Shown here in pieces: positions 11,645-20,372 of a stretch of DNA of 64,000 bases (the first letter of the stretch is position 1; the number at the start of each line of letters is the position of its first letter). Under the pieces are notes generated by a model. The model did not search any database, was not told the DNA's origin, and was given only the letters and a program-made list of their open reading frames with translations. The DNA is from Henriciella litoralis (GTDB lineage: Bacteria; Pseudomonadota; Alphaproteobacteria; Caulobacterales; Hyphomonadaceae). The translations under genes and the position numbers were made by a program. The DNA lies in the NCBI RefSeq assembly GCF_002088935.1, contig NZ_NCSS01000006.1, forward strand, positions 2,326,407-2,390,406, in the 5' to 3' direction.

Positions 11645-11951
11645 GTCTGGGAGACGGTTTAGTGCGCGTGGAGGGTGGCGTCACCCGAGGAGTTTCACTG
11701 GGCTGTGTGGTGGGTGGGAGAGAGCTGCTGATGTTTCGCCAGCGGCCTCGCCCTTCGCCCCTCATGGTGAGCGAAGTCGAACCACGCTCAGGATGAGGCC
11801 TTTGGAAGGTTCAAGAGGAGGAAATGTGCTGCTTCATCCTTCGACAGGCTCAGGATGAGGTTGAAGGGCGCGCGCTTGGCGCTGCGTCACGATTGACGGC
11901 GCGGGCCGGGGTGGCAGGCTCTCCACAACAAAAAAGACCGGAGGAAGCCCT
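11645..11951. repeat. gene-free stretch with dispersed short palindromic repeats
   Basis: This 307-bp gap between priA and the hydratase gene holds no supportable gene. It carries two members of a short dispersed family: an inverted pair at 11761-11798 (CTCATGGTGAGC facing GCTCAGGATGAGG) and CATCCTTCGACAGGCTCAGG plus ATGAGG at 11835-11860. The same family reappears at 12758-12936. A ribosome binding site (GGAGGAAGCCCT) at the right end belongs to the following gene. Confidence 0.75.
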
Positions 11952-12737
11952 ATGACCGATATTCTGAAGATCGAGCGCCATGGTGATGTCAGCCTGCTGA
12001 CGCTGAACCGGCCCGACGCGATGAACTCGCTCGATTACCCGCTCTATATGGCGCTGGAGGATGCGATCCGGGCCAGCGATGCGCGGTGTATCGTAATTAC
12101 AGGGGCGGGCGAGCGGGCCTTCTGTGCGGGCGATGACGTCAAGCAGATCCTCTCCAAGGGCGCGCCCTCGACGCCGGAAATGGCTGAGCGGGCGAAGGCG
12201 ACGGGCGGGCTGACCCCAGCGGCTGATGCGCTGCTGCATACCGACATTCCGGTGATTGCCGCGATCAATGGCTATGCGCTGGGGTGGGGCGCTGAACTTG
12301 CGATCATGGCGGACATGCGGGTGATGGCGGAGACGGCGAAGTTCGGGGAGATTTTCGTGACGCGCGGGCTTTGCTGTGATGCGCCGGGGCTGGGGCGGCT
12401 GGCACAGATCGTCGGGCGTGAGCAGGCGAGCGAGCTGCTCTTTACCGGCGATGTGATCGATGCGGCGCGGGCGAAAGAGATCGGGCTGGTGGGCCGGGTC
12501 GTGCCACAGGCGGAACTATTGCCGACGGCCATAGGCCTTGCGCAAAAGATCGCGGCGAACCCGCCACAGGCGGTACAGGCGCTGAAGGCAGGGCTTCGTC
12601 GCACGCTCGACCCGGACTGGCGGGACACGGGCAAGTGGGCGATCACCGAGATCAGGCGGCTGATGCAGACTGAGGATGCCAAGGAAAGCGCGGCGGCGTT
12701 TATCGAGAAGCGGACGCCGGTTTTTACCGGGCGGTAG
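11952..12737 (+). CDS. enoyl-CoA hydratase/isomerase family protein
   Basis: This 261-residue crotonase-fold protein has both oxyanion-hole segments: GAGERAFCAGDDV near residues 52-64 and NGYALGWGAELAI near 107. After the second it reads ATRGLCCDAPGLGRLAQIVG-like sequence, where classical hydratases have a catalytic Glu; here the position is not clearly conserved, so the exact reaction (hydratase, isomerase or hydrolase) is open. GGAGG precedes the ATG. Dispersed repeats flank it on both sides, which is consistent with it being a movable segment between priA and xerC. Confidence 0.85.
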   Translation: MTDILKIERHGDVSLLTLNRPDAMNSLDYPLYMALEDAIRASDARCIVITGAGERAFCAGDDVKQILSKGAPSTPEMAERAKATGGLTPAADALLHTDIPVIAAINGYALGWGAELAIMADMRVMAETAKFGEIFVTRGLCCDAPGLGRLAQIVGREQASELLFTGDVIDAARAKEIGLVGRVVPQAELLPTAIGLAQKIAANPPQAVQALKAGLRRTLDPDWRDTGKWAITEIRRLMQTEDAKESAAAFIEKRTPVFTGR

Positions 12738-12757
12738 GGGTTGGGGGTGTGCGGCTT

Positions 12758-12936
12758 CATCCTTCGACAGGCTCAGGATGAGGCTTCGACCCCTGCCTTC
12801 GCAGGGGCAGGCAGGCTCAGTCCTTCGACAGGCTCAGGATGAGGTTGTTTTATATCTCAAACGTCTCCTCACCCTGAGCTTGTCGAAGGGTGCTGCTCAA
12901 CGGTTGCTGCCCGCCTGGTTCGACTTCGCTCACCAT
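12758..12936. repeat. cluster of dispersed short repeats
   Basis: Copies of the CCTTCGACAGGCTCAGGATG unit occur directly at 12758-12783 and 12821-12844, and inverted at 12867-12892 (CTCACCCTGAGCTTGTCGAA). A related half-unit (TGGTTCGACTTCGCTCACCA) at 12916-12936 is the inverse of one at 11763-11783. A small hairpin CCCCTGCCTTCGCAGGGG lies between the first two. The direct and inverted copies can pair into a long stem downstream of the hydratase gene. Confidence 0.8.
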
Positions 12937-12996
12937 CCGGGCTGTGTGTGATGGTGCCTCAACATCCTCTTAATCTCTCGCGCTGACACTGATGGC

Positions 12997-13893
12997 ATGG
13001 AGATTCTCAGCGCCTTTCTCGATTATGTCGGTCATGAGCGGCGTCTCGCCGACAATACGGTTGAGGCGTATGGCCACGATCTTGAGACGTTTTTCGGCTT
13101 TCTTGAGGGGCATCTCGGTGAAGAGATTGCGATCAAGGCGTTCCGGTATCTGCATGCGAGCGACATTCGCGCCTTTCTGGCCAAGCGGCGGCGCGATGGC
13201 CTGTCGGACGCGTCGATTGCGCGGGTGCTGTCGGCGATAAAGACATTTTACCACTGGCTGGACCTTCATCACGGTATCGAAAACCCGGAAATCGCCTTCC
13301 TGCAGGGGCCGCGCCGCAGTGCCCGTCTGCCGCGGCCGGTGTCTGTTTCGGCGGCGCGCGACATGATCGAGACCGCCGAAGCGTTTGGCAAAGAGCCGTG
13401 GATTGCCGCGCGCGATGTCGCGGTGCTGACCCTGCTCTACGGGGCGGGCTTACGGATTTCAGAGGCGCTGAATCTCGATGGCGGGATGGCAAATGCGCCT
13501 GCGCGCCTGCGGATTACTGGCAAGGGCGGCAAGGTGCGTCTGGTGCCTCTGATCCCGGCGGTGCGTGATGCGATGAATGAATATGCCCGGCTTTGCCCTT
13601 ACCGGATGGGGCCGGAGACGCCGTTCTTTTATGGGGCGCGGGGCAAACGGTTGCAGCCGGCGATCGTGCAGCGGGGCGTTCAGGGCTTGCGCGGGGCGCT
13701 CGGCCTGCCGGAAACGGCGACGCCGCATGCGCTGCGCCATGCCTTTGCAACGCATCTTCTCTCGCATGGGGCTGATCTGAGGGCGATCCAGACGCTGCTT
13801 GGCCATGCGAGCCTTTCGACAACGCAGGTCTATACCGGTGTGGATTCAGAGCGCTTGCGCGCCGTTCACGCGAGCGCGCATCCGCGCGGGTGA
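12997..13893 (+). CDS. xerC: tyrosine recombinase XerC
   Basis: The 298-residue protein has an N-terminal SAM-like core-binding domain (1-100) and a catalytic domain with the full tyrosine-recombinase set: R153 (GAGLRISE), K176/K179 (GKGGK), H244 and R247 (HALRH), H270 (LLGH) and nucleophile Y279 (VYTGVD). It would resolve chromosome dimers at dif together with XerD. Its location next to priA is typical for XerC rather than for a phage integrase, and no attachment site or prophage is seen around it. Confidence 0.93.
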   Translation: MEILSAFLDYVGHERRLADNTVEAYGHDLETFFGFLEGHLGEEIAIKAFRYLHASDIRAFLAKRRRDGLSDASIARVLSAIKTFYHWLDLHHGIENPEIAFLQGPRRSARLPRPVSVSAARDMIETAEAFGKEPWIAARDVAVLTLLYGAGLRISEALNLDGGMANAPARLRITGKGGKVRLVPLIPAVRDAMNEYARLCPYRMGPETPFFYGARGKRLQPAIVQRGVQGLRGALGLPETATPHALRHAFATHLLSHGADLRAIQTLLGHASLSTTQVYTGVDSERLRAVHASAHPRG

Positions 13894-13924
13894 ACCGAAA
13901 CGGGTTTCAATCCGTTAATCTGGT

Positions 13925-14308
13925 ATGCCGACCTCGAATGATCTTGCCGAAGAGCGGACCGACCTCGCCCATGATCGCACTGACTGGGCTGAAGACCGGA
14001 CGATCCTGGCCAATGAGCGCACCTTTGCGGGCTGGATGCGAACCGGGCTCGCGTCAGCCGCTCTTGGGCTTGGTTTCCAGGCAATCTTCCGGGTGGTCGA
14101 GCCGACCTGGCTCGCCAAGGCCGGCGCGAGCATCTTTCTGGTCATTGCGATCATCGTCTTCTGGCTGGCACAGGCGAAAGCCTGCAACCTCGCAGAGCGG
14201 ATGGACTCCCACGCGGCCACGCCGATGGGTCATTCCAATTTCAGACGGATTTCACTGCTCTTTATTGTCGGGACAGCGACGCTTTCGGTGATCCTCTGGT
14301 TGCTATGA
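13925..14308 (+). CDS. DUF202 (YidH-like) membrane protein
   Basis: The 127-residue protein has the family hallmark LANERTFAGWMRTGLA at residues 28-43, followed by a membrane segment. Two more hydrophobic helices follow (about 65-82 and the C-terminal SLLFIVGTATLSVILWLL). The N-terminus is a charged repeat (EERTDLAHDRTDWAEDRT) with heptad-like spacing. The function of the family is unknown. No good Shine-Dalgarno is visible, so the exact start is less certain. Confidence 0.85.
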   Translation: MPTSNDLAEERTDLAHDRTDWAEDRTILANERTFAGWMRTGLASAALGLGFQAIFRVVEPTWLAKAGASIFLVIAIIVFWLAQAKACNLAERMDSHAATPMGHSNFRRISLLFIVGTATLSVILWLL

Positions 14309-14358
14309 TCATTTGAGAGCGATTGACGTGAGCCTTTGAAGGCTGAACAAGCGCGGCG

Positions 14359-15252
14359 ATGGTTCTCTGGATTCCGATCACATTTGCAGCTGCCTTTGCG
14401 CAGAATCTGCGTTCGCTCTTGCAGAAGAAGCTTCGCAGCGAGCTTAGCATCTGGGGGGCGACGTCGGCGCGGTTTATCTATGCGGCTCCGCTCGCGGCCA
14501 TTGTGGCGGCTGTGCTGTGGGGCACCAGCGATACCGTTATGACCATGCCGGGTATCCGGTTTACCGGCCTGATGGTGGTGGGCGGCCTTGCGCAGATCAT
14601 TGCGACGGGCTGCATGATCCACCTGTTTTCCTATCGAAATTTCGCGGTGGGCACGGCGTTCACGAAAACTGAAGTGCTGCAGACGGCGCTCTTCGGCCTG
14701 GTGCTGCTGGGCGAAGGGATTAGCCTGCCGGCTTTGCTGGCGATCATTGCAGGGCTCGTCGGCATCCTGCTGATCTCGTTGCCTGCAGAGCCGGGCAAGT
14801 CGCGTTTCGCCCTTGATGGCCGCGTGATTTACGGCATCGTTTCAGGCGGATTTTTTGGTCTGTCGGCCGTGTGCTTTCGAGGGGCGTCTCTGGCGCTGGG
14901 GGATGGGCCTGCGCTTTTAAGGGCCAGCCTGACGCTGGCCTGTGTCCTGGCGTTTCAGGCCTTGGTGATCAGCGTCTTTCTGAAGCTGAAGGAGGCGGGT
15001 GAGCTATCGCGCGTCTTCCGCGCCTGGAAGATTGCCGGACTGGTCGGTGTCGCCGGCATGCTGGCTTCGCTCGGCTGGTTTACGGCGATGACGCTGGAGA
15101 ATGCCGCCCATGTCCGTGCGGTCGGGCAGGTCGAGATCATTTTCACCATCCTGACCTCATGGTTCGTCTTCAAGGAGAAGATCAATGCGCGCGAGCTGGC
15201 GGGCCTTGCGGTGCTGACCGCCAGCATCGTGGCGCTGGTCGTGATGGCGTGA
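14359..15252 (+). CDS. DMT superfamily (EamA-type) permease
   Basis: This 297-residue protein has about ten hydrophobic helices arranged as two five-helix halves, the EamA pattern. In the second half the segment LRASLTLACVLAFQALVISV and the terminal helices (GQVEIIFTILTSWFVFKEKI) match the repeated EamA motif. It is an inner-membrane exporter or permease of unknown substrate. It converges on the hydratase gene, with 2 bp between the stops. Confidence 0.88.
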   Translation: MVLWIPITFAAAFAQNLRSLLQKKLRSELSIWGATSARFIYAAPLAAIVAAVLWGTSDTVMTMPGIRFTGLMVVGGLAQIIATGCMIHLFSYRNFAVGTAFTKTEVLQTALFGLVLLGEGISLPALLAIIAGLVGILLISLPAEPGKSRFALDGRVIYGIVSGGFFGLSAVCFRGASLALGDGPALLRASLTLACVLAFQALVISVFLKLKEAGELSRVFRAWKIAGLVGVAGMLASLGWFTAMTLENAAHVRAVGQVEIIFTILTSWFVFKEKINARELAGLAVLTASIVALVVMA

Positions 15253-15254
15253 GC

Positions 15255-15992
15255 CTATTTCTTCATGAAGGCGGCGATGCGGTCCTGCATGTCAGGGCCA
15301 ACGCCTTCATTCTCCATGATTTCCCATTGCAAGCCGGCATCGAGGGCGTCCATGTCGGTCGCTTCGAGAAGGCGCTTGTTTGCGGCATGGCTGAAGGGCG
15401 AGTTGGCGAGGATCTGGCGGGCGAAGGCTTCAAGGTCTGTCTCAAAGCTTTCATCCGGGTAGACCGCTTCGCAGAGGCCAATGCGGAGAGCCTCATCTGC
15501 GCGAACGGTTTCAGCGGTGAACATGAGGCGTTTGGCGGTGGCGATGCCGACGCGGCGGGGCAGGCGCTGGCTCATGCCCCAGATCGGGGTGAGCGCCCAT
15601 TTGGCATGCGTGTCGGCGAATTTGGCCGACTGGGAGGCGAGGATAAAGTCTGCCGCCAGCGCGACTTCGAGGGCGCCGGTATAGCAGTGCCCATGAACGG
15701 CGGCGATAACCGGCTTGGGCAGCTTTTCCATCAGGCGAAGGGTTTCTGAATGCCAGCCGCGGGAGGGGACTTTCTCGCCCTCGGCAATGTCGCCAAGGTC
15801 ATGTCCGGCGGAAAAGCATTTGCCCGCCCCGCGCAGGATGACGACGCCGATACTGTCGTCTGATTTCAGGTCGATGATGTGCTCACGCAGTTCACGAAAC
15901 ATGGCCACGGTCAGCGAGTTGAGCTTGTCCGGCCGGTTCAGGGTGAGCCAGCAGATGCCGTTATCATTGATGCGTAGAACCAGATCGCTCAT
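15255..15992 (-). CDS. enoyl-CoA hydratase-related protein
   Basis: This 245-residue crotonase-fold protein has the oxyanion-hole loops GKCFSAGHDLGDI (residues 57-69) and HGHCYTGALEVAL (about 103-115). The canonical catalytic glutamates of short-chain hydratases are not clearly in place, so it may act as an isomerase or on another acyl-CoA. GAGGAGACAAAAGCG precedes the ATG. Only weakly similar to the crotonase at 11952, so not a recent duplicate. Confidence 0.85.
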   Translation of the reverse strand: MSDLVLRINDNGICWLTLNRPDKLNSLTVAMFRELREHIIDLKSDDSIGVVILRGAGKCFSAGHDLGDIAEGEKVPSRGWHSETLRLMEKLPKPVIAAVHGHCYTGALEVALAADFILASQSAKFADTHAKWALTPIWGMSQRLPRRVGIATAKRLMFTAETVRADEALRIGLCEAVYPDESFETDLEAFARQILANSPFSHAANKRLLEATDMDALDAGLQWEIMENEGVGPDMQDRIAAFMKK

Positions 15993-16061
15993 CGCTTTTG
16001 TCTCCTCGATTTTCGGTCGAGGGTAGAGCCGCTGGCGACAAGCGCAATCGGTGCCGCGTGG

Positions 16062-16916
16062 TCAGTCCGGCTTTTCCATGCCGAAACGGCTCGCAAAAAT
16101 CTTGTCCAGCCAGCGCTTCGGGATGTGGGTCGGGATGGTCCAGTTGGTGAACTTGTTTGGCACGGGGGCATAGCGCGCCTTGGGGCTGGAATCGGTGAGC
16201 GCGGTTTCGATGACCTGAGCGATCTTTTCCGGCTCAAGGCCTTCGCGCCCGCCTTTCAGCATGGTGTCTGAGAATTTGCTGATCGGCTCTGCCCAGGCGG
16301 AATTGGCGTAGGGCTCATCCTTGTTCATGTCCTCGGCCTTATCCCAGATCGGGGTCTTCACCGAGCCGGGGCCGATGGCGATGGCGTCGATGCCATAGAT
16401 GATCAGCTCGCGGCGGAAACTGTCGGTCATGCTTTCAACCGCGTGCTTGGTCGCGGTGTAGGCGCCGAGGAAAGGGGCGGCGATGCGCCCGCCAAGCGAG
16501 GTAATGTTGATGATGCGGCCGGGGCTGCCGATGCGGGAGGTGTCCATGCCGAGCAGGGGGAGGAAGGCTTGCGTCGCGTTCAGCGTGCCGAAGACATTGA
16601 CCTCGAAATGCTGGCGAAACTCATCCGCGGGCTGGAGGGCGAGCGGGCCCATATTTGCGATGCCGGCATTGTTGACGAGACCGTCCAGGGTTTGTCCGTC
16701 GAGTGCCTTGGAGACGGTTTCAACCGCAGCGCGGACCTGATCGGTCTTGGCGACATCCAGAATGATCGGCTTGATATTGCTGTTGGCCTTTTTCAGTGGC
16801 TCGCCATCCGACATCTTTCGAACGCCTGCAAAGACGCGCCAGCCCTGACCGGCGAGATATTCTGCTGCGGCGCGGCCAATGCCGCTGGAGGCGCCTGTGA
16901 TGACGACTGTTTTCAT
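16062..16916 (-). CDS. short-chain dehydrogenase/reductase (SDR)
   Basis: Classical SDR features are present: the cofactor-binding TGASSGIG near residue 7, NNAGIANMGP, the catalytic Ser region (NITSLGGRIA) and the YxxxK pair in AYTATKHAV. The ATG at 16916 (MKTVVITG) is chosen because GGAG lies about 9 nt upstream and the beta-strand starts there. The C-terminal extension (to KIFASRFGMEKPD) is typical of SDRs acting on lipids or retinol-like substrates, but the substrate is not inferable. Confidence 0.9.
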   Translation of the reverse strand: MKTVVITGASSGIGRAAAEYLAGQGWRVFAGVRKMSDGEPLKKANSNIKPIILDVAKTDQVRAAVETVSKALDGQTLDGLVNNAGIANMGPLALQPADEFRQHFEVNVFGTLNATQAFLPLLGMDTSRIGSPGRIINITSLGGRIAAPFLGAYTATKHAVESMTDSFRRELIIYGIDAIAIGPGSVKTPIWDKAEDMNKDEPYANSAWAEPISKFSDTMLKGGREGLEPEKIAQVIETALTDSSPKARYAPVPNKFTNWTIPTHIPKRWLDKIFASRFGMEKPD

Positions 16917-17000
16917 ACCCGTTCGCTCCAATTGCGTATCTCAGCTGAAAGCTAGGATGGCGGGGGGCCAAGTCGAGTCGGCTGGGCAGGTTTGCCGCGC

Positions 17001-17510
17001 TTAGGTGTCGTCCGGATCTGACTTGATCAGGCGCAGCACCGGTTTTGCGCGCTTGGTTGGCGCAGTGACAGGTTTTTCAGGCCGGTCTGGCAGCTCGCTC
17101 GCCTTGACGAGGCCCAGGATCGGTTTTGTGCCGGGTTCGGGCCGGGGCGGTGCGGCAGGTTTTTCAGCGTCCACATCGTCGTCGAGCTGGCGGATGCGCG
17201 GGCTGAAGGCGGGTTTCTTGCCGGCGCCGAGTGGCTTGCGCGTCTTGAAGCCGCCCCCTTTGCCGCGTGCTTTCTTGTCGATCTCGCGCAGCTTCTGGGT
17301 CTGAAGGGCTGACATCGGATCATCGAGATTGCCCTTGTCCGGATCGGCAAAGGCCGAGCCGAAGGTTTCGATGCGTTCCTCGACCTCCTGCAGAAACTCC
17401 TTTTCCCAGTCAGACAGCTTCGGGCCTTCGCCGCGCGCAGCGAGATCAGCCGCCTTGCGCAGCTTGCGCAGAGCTTTTCGTTTCTTTTTCTCGTCAATAT
17501 CGCGTGGCAT
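17001..17510 (-). CDS. conserved hypothetical charged protein
   Basis: I do not recognise the family. The 169-residue protein has a highly basic N-terminus (DEKKKRKALRKLRKAADLAA) followed by a short helix (SDWEKEFLQEVEERIETFGS) and a long Pro/Lys-rich, probably disordered C-terminal half. No signal peptide or membrane segment. Its N-terminal coding region has a decayed partial copy at 18970-19105, joined to a fragment of gapR, so this gene took part in a local duplication. The basic composition would suit a nucleic-acid-associated protein, which is a guess. Confidence 0.7.
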   Translation of the reverse strand: MPRDIDEKKKRKALRKLRKAADLAARGEGPKLSDWEKEFLQEVEERIETFGSAFADPDKGNLDDPMSALQTQKLREIDKKARGKGGGFKTRKPLGAGKKPAFSPRIRQLDDDVDAEKPAAPPRPEPGTKPILGLVKASELPDRPEKPVTAPTKRAKPVLRLIKSDPDDT

Positions 17511-17591
17511 GCTGCACTAGAGAATAATTGGCCCGGCGCCGAACGCAAACCTCGCGCGTTCATCCCGTGCCAGCAAGGTGGAGATAAGCGT

Positions 17592-18812
17592 TTGGTAGAG
17601 TCGATTGAAAGCCAGTGCTGCATTGCGGGCGGCGGACCGGCCGGCATCATGCTTGGCTATTTGCTGGCGCGGCAGGGCGTGAACGTCACAGTGCTGGAAA
17701 AGCATGGCGATTTCCTGAGAGACTTTCGCGGTGACACGGTTCACCCCTCAACCATGCAGGTGCTGCATGAGCTGGGCCTGCTGGAAGCTTTCCTGAAGCA
17801 CCCGCATCAGAAAACAGAGCGCATTGGCCTCAATTTCAACGGCAAGCCCTATCAGATGGTGGACTTCACCCATCTGCCGACGGAGGCGAAATTCGTGGCC
17901 TTCATGCCGCAATGGGACTTTCTCAACTTCGTCGCGGATGAGGCGCGGAAGATGCCGAATTTCCGGCTGATGATGTCGACCCGTGCTGACAAGCTTATCG
18001 GGTCGCAGGGGCAGATCATGGGGGTTAGGGCGAGCGGTCCGGACGGGGAGTATCGTATCCGCGCGCCGCTTACGGTTGCCTGTGACGGGCGGGACTCCAC
18101 CATGCGGGACGCTGCGCGTCTGAAGCTCGTCGACAAGGGCGCGCCGATTGATGTGCTGTGGTTCCGCGTGCCGCGCGAAGAAGGCGACGGCGATGAACAA
18201 TCCTTCGGCTATGTCGGGCCGGGCGGCTTCCTGGTGACGATCAATCGCGGCAGCTATTGGCAATGCGCCTTTCTGATCGAGAAGGGCGGCGAGGCAGCCG
18301 TCAGAGAGGCGGGGATTGAAGCGTTCCGGGAGAAGGTTGGCGCGCTTGCAGCCCCGCTCGAAGGTCGGCTGGACGCGGTGACAAGCTTTGACGATGTCAA
18401 ATTGCTGAACGTGCAGGTGTCCCGGCTGCTGCGATGGTGGCGCGAGGGCTTTCTCGCGATTGGCGACGCCGCGCATGCCATGTCACCGGTTGGCGGCGTC
18501 GGGATCAATCTGGCGCTGCAGGACGCAATTGCCGCTGCGCGTATGCTGGGGCCGCATTTGCTGGCCGGGACAGTGACAGGGGAAGCGCTTGCCGCCGTTC
18601 AGGAGCGGCGCGAATGGCCCGCGAAAGTCACCCAGTCGGCCCAGGTCTTCGTGCATGAGAAAGTGCTGCTGCCAGCCATCAGGGGCAACTCGCCAAAGCG
18701 GCCCCCGCTCATGGTGCGGACGCTCGACAAGGTGGCATTGCTGCGGCGTTTGCCAGCGCGGGCGATTGGCCTTGGGGCTCGCCCTGAACACTGGCCGAAA
18801 GACCTGCGCTAG
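17592..18812 (+). CDS. FAD-dependent monooxygenase (UbiH/PHBH class)
   Basis: This 406-residue class A flavoprotein has the GxGxxG dinucleotide motif ([18 protein letters not shown]), the DG motif ([10 protein letters not shown] near residue 165) and the GD motif ([20 protein letters not shown] near 290). Such enzymes hydroxylate aromatic or other small substrates with NAD(P)H and oxygen. Start is TTG, with GGAG 8 nt upstream. The gene's last 33 bp, together with the adjoining gapR 3' part, are present a second time at 20183-20215. Confidence 0.88.
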   Translation: MVESIESQCCIAGGGPAGIMLGYLLARQGVNVTVLEKHGDFLRDFRGDTVHPSTMQVLHELGLLEAFLKHPHQKTERIGLNFNGKPYQMVDFTHLPTEAKFVAFMPQWDFLNFVADEARKMPNFRLMMSTRADKLIGSQGQIMGVRASGPDGEYRIRAPLTVACDGRDSTMRDAARLKLVDKGAPIDVLWFRVPREEGDGDEQSFGYVGPGGFLVTINRGSYWQCAFLIEKGGEAAVREAGIEAFREKVGALAAPLEGRLDAVTSFDDVKLLNVQVSRLLRWWREGFLAIGDAAHAMSPVGGVGINLALQDAIAAARMLGPHLLAGTVTGEALAAVQERREWPAKVTQSAQVFVHEKVLLPAIRGNSPKRPPLMVRTLDKVALLRRLPARAIGLGARPEHWPKDLR

Positions 18813-18969
18813 ATCTCGCCCAGCGCGATCAGATAGGTTTCCAGCACGGCTTCCTGCTCTTCGCGTTCCTGGCGATCCTGCTTGCGGACGCGGACGACCT
18901 GGCGCAGCGCCTTGGTGTCATATCCCATGGCCTTGGCCTCGGCGTAGACATCCTTGATCTGGTCAGCGA
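18780..18969. repeat. direct repeat, left copy (flavoprotein 3' end + gapR 3' part)
   Basis: These 190 bp match 20183-20372 with about seven substitutions, at a constant offset of 1403 bp. The unit covers the last codons of the flavoprotein gene and, on the other strand, the codons for the C-terminal half of GapR. The two copies flank a decayed gene fragment and an AT-rich insert. Confidence 0.92.
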
Positions 18970-19105
18970 AGGTCGAGCCTAGGGTTTATATGCGCTCGTC
19001 AAATTCCTGCAGGAACTTTTACCCCAGTCCGACAGTTCAGGGCCCTCGCACGCGCCGTAAAATCCGCAGCTTTGCCCAACCCGAGAAAAGCTGTTCGTTT
19101 CATTT
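18809..19105 (-). pseudogene. chimeric remnant: N-terminus of the 17001-17510 family fused to GapR C-terminus
   Basis: Read on the minus strand, 19105 to 18970 resembles the N-terminal codons of the gene at 17001-17510 (MKRTAF..GKAADF, then [21 protein letters not shown]). It runs directly and in frame into GapR from [13 protein letters not shown] to the normal GapR stop at 18809. A TAA replaces one Glu codon just before the joint, and a one-base frameshift lies near GGGTAAAAG. The GapR part encodes the same residues as the intact gene; all five of its base differences are synonymous. It is a broken fusion, not a working gene. Confidence 0.8.
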
Positions 19106-20182
19106 TTCCGCTAACTTCGATCAGTATTCAAACGACCATCGCCCTTATTCGATTGGATGCCAGCAGAAAACTGAACTAGATGACAGAAAATACTATTTAG
19201 TGCGATGTTGAGCAACACAATTGAGAAACTTGGGAGTTCTATTGCGAAGCAGTCATGAACTACAAGTGAAGGTCAGCTCTGTATCGCCCTGACTGTCTTC
19301 AAATTTTTTCAAACCGTAGGTGTTGCCGCCAACTTTCACGGAGTGGGCGTCTCCCTCCCAAACATATCCATCACCAACAGCATAATAGTACATTATGGAG
19401 TTGTTTGTTTTTAACCGTTTATTGTCCTCCGAGCTTAGGTAATTCGTTTCATAGGGGTCGAAATTCCACCAGTATTTGGTGTTCCAGTCGTTGGATAAAT
19501 CTTTGTAGTGGATGAGAATCGATATCTCTTTATGACAATTATTCGTCACCTTAATACCGAAACCGTTCGTTGATGATGAGGTGGAAGATGCCGATGATGT
19601 CTCGTCTCCGCAGCCGTCCGTCAAAGCACAAAGCAGTACCGCGGCACCTATGCCCCAAAGTGCCGTTTCGCCGACGTCGTCACTGAATGAGTCTTCATAG
19701 CTGCGAAGCAGCCGACTTGAACTTACCCATTCCGTGCGCGCATTGTCATCGTAGCGAATTAATACTTTGCGGCTTTGAGAATCAACTTTGACTGCAATTG
19801 CGGTTCTATTGGAGCCCACCCCGCTCACTGAGTATCGCGCGCTAGGAACGACTTCATCAATCGGCACAGCCTGCGCTGTGAAGGCCGAACAAATTATCGC
19901 CGCTGATACTACGCACGCTAGACGCATATTCATTTGGCTGCCCCCCGACAATGATTAACAATTCCTAATTAATCATTGGATGAAGCAGAGTCAACCAAAG
20001 GGAGAGTGCGGCCATTCTAGCTTTGCTCGATCCTATTTCTGCAGCCTTCTGTTCTTTCTGCCGAGCTAGGGTCTCAACCCTCGACTTAGTCCATGAGTTC
20101 TTTCTCTCATTGAACGCCCAGACCAGATGCCATCACTTCAGGCCGGTCTGATCAAAACGCAAAGGTGGAGGTCTCGCGCCCA
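19106..20182. other. AT-rich insert between the two repeat copies
   Basis: The sequence between the pseudogene and the right repeat is visibly richer in A and T than its flanks. It carries one gene (19253-19933) and otherwise no supportable coding sequence. A short match near 20163 (AAAGGTGGAG) to the ribosome-binding region of the flavoprotein gene may be a relic of a second flavoprotein copy but is too short to rely on. No transposase, integrase or terminal inverted repeat was seen. Confidence 0.65.
19253..19933 (-). CDS. hypothetical exported protein in AT-rich insert
   Basis: The ATG at 19933 gives a signal peptide (MNMRLACVVSAAIICSAFTA, cleavage after AQA). The middle has a hydrophobic stretch (LWGIGAAVLLCALTDGCG) and a Ser-rich linker. 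The C-terminal 100 residues (GIKVTNNCHKEISILIHYKD, then TKYWWNFDPYE, MYYYAVGDGYVWEGD) are patterned like DUF1036-type envelope domains, with an NxC start and WW and YY aromatic pairs; this is a resemblance only. Codon use is more AT-rich than that of neighbours, suggesting acquisition. Confidence 0.65.
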   Translation of the reverse strand: MNMRLACVVSAAIICSAFTAQAVPIDEVVPSARYSVSGVGSNRTAIAVKVDSQSRKVLIRYDDNARTEWVSSSRLLRSYEDSFSDDVGETALWGIGAAVLLCALTDGCGDETSSASSTSSSTNGFGIKVTNNCHKEISILIHYKDLSNDWNTKYWWNFDPYETNYLSSEDNKRLKTNNSIMYYYAVGDGYVWEGDAHSVKVGGNTYGLKKFEDSQGDTELTFTCSS

Positions 20183-20372
20183 CGCCCTGAACACTGGCCA
20201 AAGGACCTGCGCTAGATCTCGCCCAGCGCGATCAGATAGGTTTCCAGCACGGCTTCCTGCTCTTCGCGTTCCTGGCGGTCCTGTTTGCGGACGCGAACGA
20301 CCTGGCGCAGCGCCTTGGTGTCATACCCCATGGCTTTGGCCTCGGCGTAGACATCCTTGATCTGGTCAGCGA
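20183..20372. repeat. direct repeat, right copy (flavoprotein 3' end + gapR 3' part)
   Basis: This is the partner of 18780-18969. Here the gapR portion is part of an intact gene, whereas the flavoprotein portion is only a 33-bp tail with no gene body in front. Homology stops abruptly at both ends. Confidence 0.92.

Noticed and set aside
12758..12936. Repeats as a possible CRISPR array
   Set aside because: Units differ in orientation and spacing, with no regular unique spacers and no cas genes.
12997..13893. XerC as an integrase marking a genomic island
   Set aside because: Sequence and location by priA fit the housekeeping dimer-resolution enzyme; no att repeats or phage genes are near.
18954..19211. 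85-codon plus-strand frame over the pseudogene region
   Set aside because: It covers decayed minus-strand gene sequence and has no support of its own.
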